DNA of 64,000 bases from Gaiellasilicea sp037720595 (GTDB lineage: Bacteria; Actinomycetota; Thermoleophilia; Gaiellales; Gaiellaceae), in contig JBBJLW010000008.1 of NCBI GenBank assembly GCA_037720595.1, positions 1 to 64,000 of the forward strand. The letters run 5' to 3'. Under the pieces are notes generated by a model, which had not been told where the DNA came from, made no database searches, and worked only from the letters and a program-made list of their open reading frames with translations. Positions 49,529 to 58,774 of this stretch are shown in pieces. The position numbers and the translations under genes were made by a program. The first letter of the stretch is position 1. Each line of letters starts with the position of its first letter.

Positions 49529-50629
49529 TCAAGCAGCCAGCGAGGCGAGATCTCGCAGCGCCGCCAGACGAGACAGCGCCTGGCCCTCGAGCTGGCGGAC
49601 GCGCTCTCTCGTCAGGTCGAGCTCGTGCCCGATCGCCTCGAGCGTCCAGGGCTCGCCCTCGAAGCCGAAGCGCAGCTCCAGGATCCGCCGCTCGCGCTCC
49701 GGGAGCGCGTCGAGAGCGCGGCGAACGCCCTGCTTGCGCAGCGATTCCTCTGCCTCCTCGAACGGATCCGCGGCCTCGCGGTCGGCGAACAGGTCGCCGA
49801 GCTCGCCCTCGTCGTCCGCGCCGACCGTCTGGTTCAGCGACACGGAGGCGTGGGCGGCGCCGAGCGCCTCCTCGACGTGCTGGATCGGCAGGCCGGTCGC
49901 CTCCGCCAGCTCGAGCTTCGTCGCCTCGCGGCCGAGCTCGACCTCGAGCCGCCGGGCCGCCCGCGACAGCTTCTGCTGGCGCTCGACGACGTGGACGGGG
50001 ACGCGGATCGTGCGCGCGTGATTGGCCACCGCACGCTGAACCGACTGGCGGATCCACCAGGTTGCGTAGGTGGAGAACTTGAAGCCCCGGCGCCAATCGA
50101 ACTTCTCGACCGCGCGGTTGAGCCCGAGCGTGCCCTCCTGGATCAGATCCAGGAACGGGACTCCGAGCCCGCGGTAACCCTTCGCGATCGAGACGACGAG
50201 CCGCAGGTTCGACTCGATCATCCGGCGCTTGGCGACCGGGTCGCCGCGCTCGATCGCCTTCGCGAGCACGACCTCGTCGTGCGCGGTCAGGAGCTTGTGG
50301 CGGCCGACATCGGCGAGGAAGAGCTGCAGGCTGTCTGCGGCGCCGGTCGCGACAGAGGCCTCCGCGACGGGAGCCTTTTCCTCCTTCTCGTCCTTGTCTT
50401 CGTCCTTGGGGGCGGCGGCCTTCGAGGTACCGGCACGCGCCTGCCCGACTTCGAGGCCGAGGGTCTCGAGCTCACGGGTGAGCTGCTCGGTCTCCTCGTC
50501 GTTCAGATCGTGCTCGAGGACGAACGCCTCGAGCTCGGTCGGCTCGATGAAACCGCGCTCCTCAGAGCGCTCGACGAGCGCCTTGACCTGGTCGGATTCG
50601 ATCAATTCGTTGAGCTGGCTCTGCGTCAA
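49529..50629 (-). CDS. sigA: primary-type RNA polymerase sigma factor
   Basis: 366 residues with apparent TTG start at 50629. A divergent region 1.1-like N-terminus and a Lys/Glu/Asp-rich linker precede region 1.2 (SLQLFLADVGRHKLL), region 2 (NLRLVVSIAKGYRGLGVPFL, then KFSTYATWWIRQSVQRAVA), region 3 and region 4 (LPERERRILELRFGFEGEPW, LDLTRERVRQLEGQALSRL). This is the housekeeping RpoD/SigA pattern; a close paralogue such as SigB cannot be excluded. The 249-bp upstream gap holds no gene. Confidence 0.9.
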   Translation of the reverse strand: MTQSQLNELIESDQVKALVERSEERGFIEPTELEAFVLEHDLNDEETEQLTRELETLGLEVGQARAGTSKAAAPKDEDKDEKEEKAPVAEASVATGAADSLQLFLADVGRHKLLTAHDEVVLAKAIERGDPVAKRRMIESNLRLVVSIAKGYRGLGVPFLDLIQEGTLGLNRAVEKFDWRRGFKFSTYATWWIRQSVQRAVANHARTIRVPVHVVERQQKLSRAARRLEVELGREATKLELAEATGLPIQHVEEALGAAHASVSLNQTVGADDEGELGDLFADREAADPFEEAEESLRKQGVRRALDALPERERRILELRFGFEGEPWTLEAIGHELDLTRERVRQLEGQALSRLAALRDLASLAA

Positions 50630-50878
50630 AGCGAAACGTCAGTCCTTTCGAGTTCTTCCTCGCGGGGGAGCAACAAACTTCCTCACCATAAGCTCTGATC
50701 CCTGCTTTTGCCAGGGGAACCGACCCGAGCCGGGTGTTACAAGCTCAAAACGTGCTGGTGTTTCGGGGTATTCCGCGGTGGGCGCAAATAGGTGTTCGCG
50801 CACGAGACTAGCGCGGCTGGTTGCACCCGTACCGCTTCAGACGCGAGTTGGCACGGAAAGTTTGCGCTTTCGCGAGGC

Positions 50879-53488
50879 TTAGGCCGCAGATCGGCGTGTC
50901 CGGGCCTTCTTCTTGGGTGCGGGGCCGCGCGATCGCCGGTCGGCGAGAAGCTCGGCGCCGCGCTCGACCGTGATCGAGACGGGGTCGTCTCCCCGCCGGA
51001 GGCTCGCGTTCGTCTCGCCGTCGGTGACATACGGGCCGAACCGGCCTTCCTTCACGATCATCGGCTTTCCGGAGGCCGGATCGGGGCCAAGCTCCTTCAA
51101 GGGCGGCTTCGCGGCGCCCCGTCCGCGCCGCTCCTTGGGTTGGGCGAGCACCGCGAGCGCCTCCTCGAGCGTGATCATCAGCAGCTGCTCCTCCGACTCG
51201 AGCGAGCGTGACTCCGCATTCTTCTTCACGTAGGGGCCGTACTTGCCGTTCTGGGCGGTGATCTCCTCGCCGTCGGCCGGGTCGGTGCCGAGCATGCGCG
51301 GGAGCGAGAGCAGGCGCACGGCGTCCTCGAGGGTGACGCTCTCGGGAGACATCGACTTGAAGAGCGACGACGCCCGCGGCTTCTCCTTCGATCCCTCCTC
51401 GAGCACCTCGGTCACGTAGGGGCCGTACCGGCCGTTCTTGGCAACGATCTCCCGCTTCCATTCCGGATGCTCGCCGAGCGAGCGGTCGCCGCTCGGGGCC
51501 GCGAGGAGCTCTTCGGCCTTGGCGACGGTGAGCTCGTCGGGCGCGAGATCCTCGGGAACGCTCGCGCGCTCCTCGCCCCGCTCGACGTACGGCCCGTAGC
51601 GCCCCACCCGAAGCGAGATTCCGTCGCCGATCGGGAGTGTGTTGACGGCGCGGGCGTCGATCTCGCCCAGATCCGAGACGAGAGCCTTCAGTCCGATCTC
51701 GTCGGCCTCGCCGAAGTAGAAAGCGCGCAACCAGTCGATTCGCGCCTCGTCCCCGGCGGCGATCCGGTCGAGATCGTCCTCCATCCGGGCGGTGAACTGG
51801 TAGTCGACGAGCTGGCCGAAATGCTGCTCGAGCAGGGAGATCACGGCAAAGGCGAGGAATGACGGAACGAGGGCGGTGCCGCGCTTGAAGACGTAGCCGC
51901 GGTCGAGGATCGTGCCCATGATCGAGGCGTACGTCGAGGGGCGGCCGATCCCGCGCTCCTCGAGAGCCTGCACGAGGCTTGCCTCGGTGAACCGTGCGGG
52001 TGGCGTCGTCGCGTGACCTTCCGGCTCGAGCTCGAGCGCGCGAAGCTCGTCGCCCGGCTTGAGGTGGGGAAGCTGATGCTCCTCGTCCTTCGGCGCGGTT
52101 ACGTCGTCGTCGGTCGACTCCTCGTAGGCGGCGAGGAAGCCGCGAAAGGTGATCGCGGTCCCGGAAGCGCCGAACTCGACGTCGGTCTCCGCATCGGTTG
52201 CGCCGAGTCTCAGCGTCAGCGTCAGCCCGCGCGCGTCGTGCATCTGCGAGGCGACCGTCCGCTTCCAGACGAGCTCGTAGAGCGCCAGCTCGTCGCGGTT
52301 CAGCTCACGGGCGAGTTGCTTCGGAGTGCGGAAGGAATCGCCGGCCGGCCGGATCGCCTCGTGCGCCTCCTGCGCGTTCTTGACCTTGCGCTCGTAGCGG
52401 CGCGGCGCTTCGGGGACGTACTCGGCTCCGTAGAGCTCGGCGGCCTGACTCCGCGCGGCCTTCAGCGCCGACTCGGAGAGCGTCGTCGAGTCGGTGCGCA
52501 TGTAGGTGATGTAGCCGTTCTCGTAGAGGCGCTGGGCGACGCGCATCGTCGTCTGTGCGGAGTAGCGGAGCTTGCGGCTCGCCTCCTGCTGCAGCGTGGA
52601 GGTCATGAACGGGGCCGCCGGGCGCCGCGTGTACGGTTTCTCCTCGGCCGAGCGAATTGCGAACGTCGAGCCGCCGAAACGCTCGGCGAGCTTGCGCGCG
52701 ACGGATTCCTCGAGGACGACCGCATCCTTCGGCTTCAGCGTCCCGTCCTGCGCGAAATCGCGACCCTGTGCGACGCGCTTCCCGTCCACGGAGACGAGCC
52801 GCGCCTCGAAGCTGCCCGGGTCGAACCTTCCCTTCACGTCCCAGTAGCCGGCGGAGACAAAGGCGCGCCGCTCGCGCTCGCGCTCGACGACGAGGCGGAC
52901 CGCGACCGACTGGACGCGACCGGCGGAGAGACCCTGCATCACCTTCTTCCAGAGCACCGGCGAGACCTCGTAGCCGTAGAGGCGATCGAGGATGCGCCGC
53001 GTCTCCTGCGCGTCGACGAGGCGCTTGTCGACTTCGCGCGTCTCGCCGAGCGCGCGGTCGATCGCGTCCTTCGTGATCTCGTGGAAGACCATTCGCCGGA
53101 CGGGAATCTTCGGTTGCAGAACTTCGAGCAGGTGCCAGGCGATCGCCTCGCCCTCGCGGTCCTCGTCCGTCGCGAGGTAGAGCTCGTCGGCGTCCTTCAG
53201 CTTGCGCTTCAGGTCGGCGACGCGCTGCTTCTTGTCCGCGTCGACGACGTAGAGCGGCTCGAAGTCGTGATCGACGTCGACGCCGAGGCGTGCCCACGGC
53301 TCCTTCTTCAGCTTCTCCGGGATCTCGGAGGCGCGGTTCGGAAGGTCGCGGATGTGGCCGATGCTCGATTCGACGACGTACCCGCTGCCGAGATAGCCCG
53401 CGATCGTCTTCGCCTTTGCCGGCGACTCGACGATCACGAGCCGGCGCGTGCCGCCGCTCTTGGTCTTGGCTGCCACGCGGGACACCAT
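50879..53488 (-). CDS. topA: DNA topoisomerase I
   Basis: 869 residues from ATG 53488. TOPRIM: LVIVESPAKAKTIAGYLG and ATDEDREGEAIAWHL. Catalytic region: RMVFHEITKDAI, GLSAGRVQSVAVRL, YITYMRTDSTTLS with the active-site Tyr, and ERGIGRPSTYASIM. The C-terminus carries four repeats with the core GRYGPYV/GKYGPYV/GRFGPYV, the zinc-free type used by actinobacteria, and a basic tail. It relaxes negative supercoils and is normally essential. Start at the internal GTG 53476 is also possible. Confidence 0.96.
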   Translation of the reverse strand: MVSRVAAKTKSGGTRRLVIVESPAKAKTIAGYLGSGYVVESSIGHIRDLPNRASEIPEKLKKEPWARLGVDVDHDFEPLYVVDADKKQRVADLKRKLKDADELYLATDEDREGEAIAWHLLEVLQPKIPVRRMVFHEITKDAIDRALGETREVDKRLVDAQETRRILDRLYGYEVSPVLWKKVMQGLSAGRVQSVAVRLVVERERERRAFVSAGYWDVKGRFDPGSFEARLVSVDGKRVAQGRDFAQDGTLKPKDAVVLEESVARKLAERFGGSTFAIRSAEEKPYTRRPAAPFMTSTLQQEASRKLRYSAQTTMRVAQRLYENGYITYMRTDSTTLSESALKAARSQAAELYGAEYVPEAPRRYERKVKNAQEAHEAIRPAGDSFRTPKQLARELNRDELALYELVWKRTVASQMHDARGLTLTLRLGATDAETDVEFGASGTAITFRGFLAAYEESTDDDVTAPKDEEHQLPHLKPGDELRALELEPEGHATTPPARFTEASLVQALEERGIGRPSTYASIMGTILDRGYVFKRGTALVPSFLAFAVISLLEQHFGQLVDYQFTARMEDDLDRIAAGDEARIDWLRAFYFGEADEIGLKALVSDLGEIDARAVNTLPIGDGISLRVGRYGPYVERGEERASVPEDLAPDELTVAKAEELLAAPSGDRSLGEHPEWKREIVAKNGRYGPYVTEVLEEGSKEKPRASSLFKSMSPESVTLEDAVRLLSLPRMLGTDPADGEEITAQNGKYGPYVKKNAESRSLESEEQLLMITLEEALAVLAQPKERRGRGAAKPPLKELGPDPASGKPMIVKEGRFGPYVTDGETNASLRRGDDPVSITVERGAELLADRRSRGPAPKKKARTRRSAA

Positions 53489-53542
53489 AGCGAGGGGGTT
53501 GGTCGGTTCTGTCCGCCCGGCCTGCTCCCGTAGAGTCGCTGC

Positions 53543-53728
53543 GTGGTCGCGACGACGTGCATCGAGATGGTCGACGGGCGCTCGCTGAACGTGTACGAGA
53601 CGGGCGATCCGGCGGGGGCGGCCGTCGTCTTCCACCACGGGGGGTTCTCCGAGGACGAAGAACACCTGACGCTTCTCCAGCCCCGCTCCGTGTGCAGGAT
53701 CGACGAGTGGTCGCTCGCGCGGTTGTGA
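53543..53728 (+). pseudogene. alpha/beta hydrolase remnant with internal deletion
   Basis: 61 residues. The start (MVDGRSLNVYETGDPAGAAV, then VFHHG) is the first strand and oxyanion region of an alpha/beta hydrolase; the text then passes directly into GFSEDEEHLTLL, which looks like the C-terminal region around the catalytic His. The core with the nucleophile Ser is missing, so an internal deletion fused both ends. The next gene starts on its stop. Confidence 0.45.
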
Positions 53729-54339
53729 GAGACCCCCGCCCGAGTCCCGCCTATCTCGCGATCGGCGGTGTGAGCTGGCCGCTCGTGAAGATGCTCTTCC
53801 GGTTGCGGGCGCGCGGGCTCGGGAACCTACCCGCCGGCGGTTACGTGCTCGCCGCCAACCACAACTCGAACTTCGACCCGTGGGTGCTCGGGCTGCCGCT
53901 CTACCCGCACAGGTTTCTCCGATTCATGGGGAAGTCGGAGCTCTTCTTCACGCCGTTGAAGCAGTTCATCGTCGCATGCGGCGCCTTCCCCGTCCGCCGC
54001 GGCGAGCGCGACCTCGAGGCGATCGCCGTCGCGATCGCGCTCTGTCGCGAGGGACACATCGTCGTCATGTTCCCCGAGGGGACGCGGCGCACGAAGGGGC
54101 TGCGGAAGCGCTACGAGGCGCGTGCGCACAGCGGCGCCGCGCGCATCGCGCTCGAGGCGGGCGTGCCGCTCGTGCCCGCCGGGATCGTCGGCACCGACCG
54201 GCTGGGCCGGCTCGCGCAACTCAGGGTGTCGTACGGCCGGCCCGTCCCGCTCGACGACCTCGCCGGCAGCGAGTACGCTCCGCAGGTCGCCACCGAGCGG
54301 CTGATGGAGGCGATCCGCGAGCTCGAGGCTTCGGCGTGA
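53725..54339 (+). CDS. 1-acyl-sn-glycerol-3-phosphate acyltransferase family protein (PlsC-like)
   Basis: 204 residues from GTG 53725. AANHNSNFDPWVLG is the HxxxxD catalytic motif (H-N-S-N-F-D), GAFPVRRGERD the second block, MFPEGTRRTKG the third (glycerophosphate-binding). PlsC enzymes make phosphatidic acid at the membrane; related enzymes acylate other lipids. Coupled to the exonuclease gene by a GTGA overlap, though no functional link is obvious. Confidence 0.88.
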   Translation: MRDPRPSPAYLAIGGVSWPLVKMLFRLRARGLGNLPAGGYVLAANHNSNFDPWVLGLPLYPHRFLRFMGKSELFFTPLKQFIVACGAFPVRRGERDLEAIAVAIALCREGHIVVMFPEGTRRTKGLRKRYEARAHSGAARIALEAGVPLVPAGIVGTDRLGRLAQLRVSYGRPVPLDDLAGSEYAPQVATERLMEAIRELEASA

Positions 54340-55181
54340 AGAAGCCGCTGCTCGCAGTCGACGGCGACTCGTTCGCGCACCGCTCGTACCACGCGCTGCC
54401 GAAGTCGATTCGGCGAGCCGACGGCGGCCCGGCAGGGCTGCTCACCGGCGTCGGAAACATGCTCGCGCGGCTCTGGGAGGAGGAGTCGCCGCGGGCGGTG
54501 CTCGTTGCCTGGGACACGCTCACCGTCCCGACCTATCGCCATCGCGAGCTCGAGAGCTATCAGGGCGGGCGCGAGTTCGACGACGATCTGCTCGAGCAAC
54601 TCGACCTCGCTCCGCAGCTCGTCGAGGCAATGGGCCTTGTGAACGGCAGGGGTGGCGGGTACGAGGCCGACGACTTCCTCGCCGCTGCGGTCGCGCACGA
54701 GGAGGCGCGGGGCGGGCTGACGCTCGTCGCGAGCGGCGACCGCGACATGTTCCAACTCGCGAGCGAGCGCACGACGATCCTCCAGCCCCAGCGTGGCGGC
54801 GGTGCGCTGGCGCGGATCGGGCCTGCCGAGGTGCGCGAGCGCTACGGCGTCGAGCCGAAGCAGGTGCCGGACTTCATCGCGTTGCGCGGCGATCCCTCAG
54901 ACAAGATCCCGGGTGCCCGCGGAGTTGGCGCCAAGACGGCCGCGGAGCTTCTTCAGCGCTACGACGGTCTCGAGGCAGCGCTCGCCGATGGTCGCTTCGC
55001 CACGGAGGCCGAGGCGCTGCGGCTCTATCTCCGGGTCGCCACGATGGACGCGGCTGCCCCCTTGCCGCCGCTCGAGGATCAGACGCCGACTTGGGGCCGC
55101 GCCGCAGGGCTCGCGCGCGAGTGGGGGCTCGGCCGGCTCTCGGAGCGCTTGGCCGCGCTGGAGGCATCGTCGAGCTCCTGA
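54336..55181 (+). CDS. 5'-3' exonuclease, PolI-type FEN domain
   Basis: 281 residues, GTG start. AVDGDSFAHRSYHALP, YEADDFLAAAVA, VASGDRDMFQL and RGDPSDKIPGARGVGAKTAA give the metal-binding Asp residues and the helix-hairpin-helix of the FEN/5'-nuclease family. Stand-alone proteins of this size remove RNA primers or flaps. The stop overlaps the next (frameshifted) gene. Confidence 0.92.
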   Translation: MKKPLLAVDGDSFAHRSYHALPKSIRRADGGPAGLLTGVGNMLARLWEEESPRAVLVAWDTLTVPTYRHRELESYQGGREFDDDLLEQLDLAPQLVEAMGLVNGRGGGYEADDFLAAAVAHEEARGGLTLVASGDRDMFQLASERTTILQPQRGGGALARIGPAEVRERYGVEPKQVPDFIALRGDPSDKIPGARGVGAKTAAELLQRYDGLEAALADGRFATEAEALRLYLRVATMDAAAPLPPLEDQTPTWGRAAGLAREWGLGRLSERLAALEASSSS

Positions 55182-56004
55182 CCAATCCGGAGCTCGCGCG
55201 GCTCCATCCGACCGGGCAGCATCCGGAACGCCAGGAGCGGCTGGCCGTGCTCTCCGGGGAAACCGTCGAGCGACTTGCGAGCGAGGAGCAGCTTGGACGA
55301 GCGCACACCGCCGAGCACATCGAGAGGCTGCGCGCGATCGACACGCTGACGCAACTCGACGCCGACACGGTTGCGTCCGAGACCTCGTGGCGCGCTGCGC
55401 GACCGAGGCCGGAATCGCGCTCGAGGCCGTCGACCGAGGCGGCTTTGCGCTCGTCCGGCCTCCCGGCCACCACGCGCTCGCCGAGCGCGCGATGGGGTTC
55501 TGCCTGCTGAACAACGTCGCGGTGGCCGCTCGGTATGCACAGGCCGAGCTCGGGCTCGCGCGGGTCGCGATCGTCGATTTCGACGTCCATCACGGGAACG
55601 GCACCGAGGCGATCTTCCGCGGCGACGACTCGGTCTTCTTCGTCTCGCTCCACCAGTGGCCGTTCTATCCGGGCACGGGGGGCCCGGGGACGAGCGACGA
55701 ATCGACGCTGAATCTGCCGCTGCGCGCCGGGATCGACGATGACGGCTACATCGCCGTCTTCGAGGGGCGGGTCGTGCCGGCGGTGCGTGGGTTTGCTCCC
55801 AACCTCGTCCTCGTCTCGGCCGGCTTCGATGCGCACGAGGACGATCCGCTCGGGGGCCTCGAGCTGACCGACGCGGCGTTTCGCGAGCTGGGGGCGATCT
55901 GCTCGACGCTCGGCCCGCGCGTGGCCGCTGTGCTCGAAGGCGGCTACAACCTGGCGACGTTGCCGCGCCTCGTCACCGCTGCCCGCGAGGGCCTCTCGTG
56001 CTGA
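55121..56004 (+). pseudogene. histone deacetylase-like hydrolase gene, frameshifted
   Basis: One frame encodes LTNPELARLHPTGQHPERQE, then HTAEHIERLRAID, the N-terminal part of the HDAC/acetoin-utilisation family. Near 55390-55402, in a GCGC run, the frame must change to continue with RPPGHHALAERAMGFCLLNN, VAIVDFDVHHGNGTEAIF and VSAGFDAHEDDPLGG, which hold all zinc ligands. Adding two bases restores a normal reading through WRAA-R-ATEAG. The start is unresolved (GTG 55121 is possible). It may be an assembly error in a real deacetylase gene. Confidence 0.7.
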
Positions 56005-56015
56005 AGAACCGGGAG

Positions 56016-56660
56016 CTACCCACGTGCGAGCGAGAGCCGCTCGAGCGCTTCACGCCGCGAGGAGACGCCGAGCTTGCGCAGAAGGCTCTTGACGTGCGAG
56101 CGAACCGTGTGCTCGGAGATGAAGAGACGCTTCGCGATTTCGTCGGTCGCAAGGTGATCGTCGAGCAGCAGCAGAACCTCCAGCTCGCGCGCCGAGAGTG
56201 CGTGCGCGATGTCGTCCGGGACGCCACCGTCGAAGCGGGCGCCGGTGCGAACCTGCTCGAGCAGACGTCTCGCAACCTGGCCGGAAAGAGCCGCCTCCCC
56301 GTTCGCGACGCCGCGCAGGAACGCAACGATTCGCTCGGGAGGCTCGCTCTTCAGCAGGTAGCCGGCGGCGCCGCCGCGAATCGCGGCGAGCAGGTTGTCC
56401 TCCGTGCCCGAGGCGGTGAGCACGACCACTTCACAGCCGGGAGCGGCCGTGCGAATTCTCGGCAGCGCCTTCAGGCCGCCGAGTCCGGGCATCGAGAGGT
56501 CGAGCAGGACGAGGTCGGGCTGGAGACGTTCGGCGAGGTCGAGCGCCTCGTCGCCGTCCGCCGCCTCGCCGACGACCTCGAACCCTCCCTGGGCGAGGAG
56601 GGACGACAGCGCATCCCGGGTGAGGGGGTGGTCGTCGACGACGAGAATGCGTTCGGCCAT
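56016..56660 (-). CDS. NarL/FixJ-family response regulator
   Basis: 214 residues. Receiver domain: ILVVDDHPLTRDAL, LVLLDLSMPGLGG with the phospho-Asp, VLTASG, GYLLKSEPP. LuxR HTH: LSARELEVLLLLDDHLATDE, then IAKRLFISEHTVRSHVKSLL. It is divergent from a matching histidine kinase gene, with a 44-bp gap that holds a perfect 10-bp dyad. Confidence 0.95.
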   Translation of the reverse strand: MAERILVVDDHPLTRDALSSLLAQGGFEVVGEAADGDEALDLAERLQPDLVLLDLSMPGLGGLKALPRIRTAAPGCEVVVLTASGTEDNLLAAIRGGAAGYLLKSEPPERIVAFLRGVANGEAALSGQVARRLLEQVRTGARFDGGVPDDIAHALSARELEVLLLLDDHLATDEIAKRLFISEHTVRSHVKSLLRKLGVSSRREALERLSLARG

Positions 56661-56668
56661 CGTTGGCT

Positions 56669-56698
56669 CTCATCGGCATCGAGCCGACTGCCGATGAG
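56669..56698. promoter_or_regulatory. perfect 10-bp dyad between response regulator and kinase genes
   Basis: CTCATCGGCA and TGCCGATGAG are exact inverted repeats separated by 10 bases, placing half-sites two helical turns apart. It is 9 bases upstream of the regulator start and 7 bases before the kinase GTG at 56705. Likely operator for autoregulation, by position. Confidence 0.5.
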
Positions 56699-56704
56699 GA
56701 TGTC

Positions 56705-58090
56705 GTGAACCGTAGCTCGAAGCAGACGTTCGAGTCGTGGGTCGTCGGCGAGCTGTTCCTCGTCGCGCTGCTCGGAGCGGCTACAGCTCTCTTCCTGACG
56801 AATCCGTCACTGCGGAGCACTTACGAGCTGCCGGAAGGTCGGCTTGTGCTCGATACGGCGGTCGTGCTCGCGGCGACGATCGTCGCCATCCTCGCGGGCG
56901 TTCGCTTCTCCGTCGAAGGCCGGCGACTCGACCTGTTGCTCGCTGCCGGCTTTTTCGTCGCCGGTCTGGGAACGCTCGCGTTCTCCGTCGCGCCCCTACT
57001 CGGAGGCGATCCTCAGGGTCTAGCGGAAGCTTGGTCGGCCCTTGGCGCGCGGATCCTCGCAGCAGTCCTGATCGTCCTTGCTCCGATCCTCCCCGGTCGG
57101 AGAATCGCCGCTCGCAGTCGCTCTCTCTTCGTCGGAATCGCGCTCTTGCTGCTCGCCCTTCTGGCCATCGGGCTGTCGCTCAGTAGCTTCGGCGGATCGC
57201 TGATGCCGCTCGACTCGAGGACGGGGGGCGACCGGCCGTTCGAGGTGACGGTGACACTGTCGGTTCTCGCGCTGCTCGCGCTGCTCGCTGGGCTGGGGTT
57301 CGCGATCCGCTTCCGCAACCACGGCGACGATCTCGATAGCTGGCTCGCGCTCGGGGCAACGCTGACGCTCTTCGCCGAGCTCCATTACGTGCTGACGCCG
57401 ACGCTCTCGAGCGAAGTCGTCTCGCAGGGCGACTTCCTCCGGGTACTCGCCTATGGCGTCCTGCTCGTGGGAGTGTGGCGGGCGATTCGCTCTGCCGAGC
57501 TCGGTCGCGCGGTTGCCGAGGAACGGGCGCGGGTTGCGCGCGAGATCCACGACGGCCTCGCCCAGTACCTCTTCGCGATCTCGACGCACGCGAGCATGCT
57601 GGCGGCGGGTGCGCCGCTCGAGACGACCCTCCCGAAGCTGAGAGACGCGGCCGCCGCTGCGCAGCAGGAGGCGCGCTTCGCGGTCTTGGCGCTCTCGTCG
57701 GCAAGCGGCAACGCGACCTTCGATGCGGCGCTCCGTCGTTATGTCGATTTCCTCACTGCCGACGGCACGCTCGCGGTAGACCTGGAGATCGAGTCGACGC
57801 TCCTGCTTGCGCCCGACGAGCAGATCGAGGTCTTCCGGATCGTTCAGGAAGGGCTAGCGAACGTCCGCAAGCACGCGGGGGCGAAAAGCGCGGAAGTCTG
57901 GATCGGCGAGCGCGCCGGCCGCAGGATCGTCCGGGTGCGAGACGACGGCACCGGGTTCGACGGCGACGAGGGCGAGGCGGGACAGGGGCTGAAGAACATG
58001 CGCCAGCGCGCACAGACGATCGACGGAGATTTCTCGCTCCGCTCGCAGCCGGGGCGCGGCACCGCAGTCGAGGTGACTCTGCGGGCCTAG
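56705..58090 (+). CDS. NarX-like sensor histidine kinase (HisKA_3)
   Basis: 461 residues from GTG 56705 (TTG 56663 would overlap the operator). About seven hydrophobic helices form a membrane sensor. ERARVAREIHDGLAQYLFAI contains the phospho-acceptor His of the HisKA_3 group; IVQEGLANVRKHAGAKSAEV and RDDGTGFDGDEGEAGQGLKN are N and G boxes of the HATPase. It should phosphorylate the divergent NarL-type regulator. Signal unknown. Confidence 0.93.
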   Translation: MNRSSKQTFESWVVGELFLVALLGAATALFLTNPSLRSTYELPEGRLVLDTAVVLAATIVAILAGVRFSVEGRRLDLLLAAGFFVAGLGTLAFSVAPLLGGDPQGLAEAWSALGARILAAVLIVLAPILPGRRIAARSRSLFVGIALLLLALLAIGLSLSSFGGSLMPLDSRTGGDRPFEVTVTLSVLALLALLAGLGFAIRFRNHGDDLDSWLALGATLTLFAELHYVLTPTLSSEVVSQGDFLRVLAYGVLLVGVWRAIRSAELGRAVAEERARVAREIHDGLAQYLFAISTHASMLAAGAPLETTLPKLRDAAAAAQQEARFAVLALSSASGNATFDAALRRYVDFLTADGTLAVDLEIESTLLLAPDEQIEVFRIVQEGLANVRKHAGAKSAEVWIGERAGRRIVRVRDDGTGFDGDEGEAGQGLKNMRQRAQTIDGDFSLRSQPGRGTAVEVTLRA

Positions 58091-58142
58091 AGATGATTCA
58101 TGCCACGATCTCGCGCGCTCGGATGCGCGATCTGGCGTGTCT

Positions 58143-58205
58143 GGAGGGCCGCGCCCTCCGCTGCCCGAGTTCAGCCCGTCACCGATGCGACCGGCATCGG
58201 CGACG
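58143..58205 (+). terminator. two hairpins after the kinase gene
   Basis: GGAGGGC/GCCCTCC (58143-58159, 3-base loop) and CCGATGC/GCATCGG extended by CGTC/GACG (58177-58205), the latter followed by GTTTGATCC. ATGCCACGA/TCGTGGCAT arms enclose the pair. The gap lies between convergent genes, so it can end both transcripts. Confidence 0.55.
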
Positions 58206-58250
58206 GTTTGATCCTGCGCCCGAGACGGGCGATCTCGTGGCATCGAGCAT

Positions 58251-58712
58251 CTAGCAGCGGCGCGTGACCTGCCGGTAGAGGCTCGCCTGGGCGATCAAGC
58301 CCGACGCGAGATGGGTCACCTTCGTCGTCATCGAGTACCGGCCGGGCCGCCAGCGCCCGTCGGCGCAGCCCATCCCGAGCGCGCGAGGCGAGAGGTCGTA
58401 GCCGAAGTTGGGGCCGCCCTCGGCGCAGTTGTCGACGAATCCTGTCCGCGACCGCTTGACGCGGGTCGTCTTGCCGGCCGGCGAGACCAGGTCGATGTGG
58501 ATCGCGACGCGGAGCGAGCGCCGGTCGAGGCAGCCCTTCATCCCGTCGAGCCAGACGCCCTTCATCTCGCCGCCCCGATCGGTCAGGAGCACGGCTGCGA
58601 CCACCTTGAGCGTCCCTCGCTGCGCCATGCCGTAGGCGGCGGGCTCGTCGACCGCGGCTGCGGGAACCGCAAGGGCGAGCGCGATGCCGACGCACGCAGC
58701 GAGAAGCTTCAT
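58251..58712 (-). CDS. secreted hypothetical protein
   Basis: 153 residues. LLAACVGIALALAVPAAAVD is a clear Sec signal peptide with an AAA-type cleavage site. The mature part is beta-rich and has paired Cys (GCLDRRS, DNCAEGG, GMGCADGR, TRRC end), suggesting disulfides. No family recognised. It precedes an accessory region. Confidence 0.7.
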   Translation of the reverse strand: MKLLAACVGIALALAVPAAAVDEPAAYGMAQRGTLKVVAAVLLTDRGGEMKGVWLDGMKGCLDRRSLRVAIHIDLVSPAGKTTRVKRSRTGFVDNCAEGGPNFGYDLSPRALGMGCADGRWRPGRYSMTTKVTHLASGLIAQASLYRQVTRRC

Positions 58713-58774
58713 TCCTGGACGTTTGCGCCGTAGCGTCTCGTTGTCAAATCGACTGGCCAGGCGTCAAGCCGGTA

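Noticed and set aside
52013..53533. 506-codon + strand frame opposite topA
   Set aside because: Shadow frame; the opposite strand encodes a full topoisomerase I.
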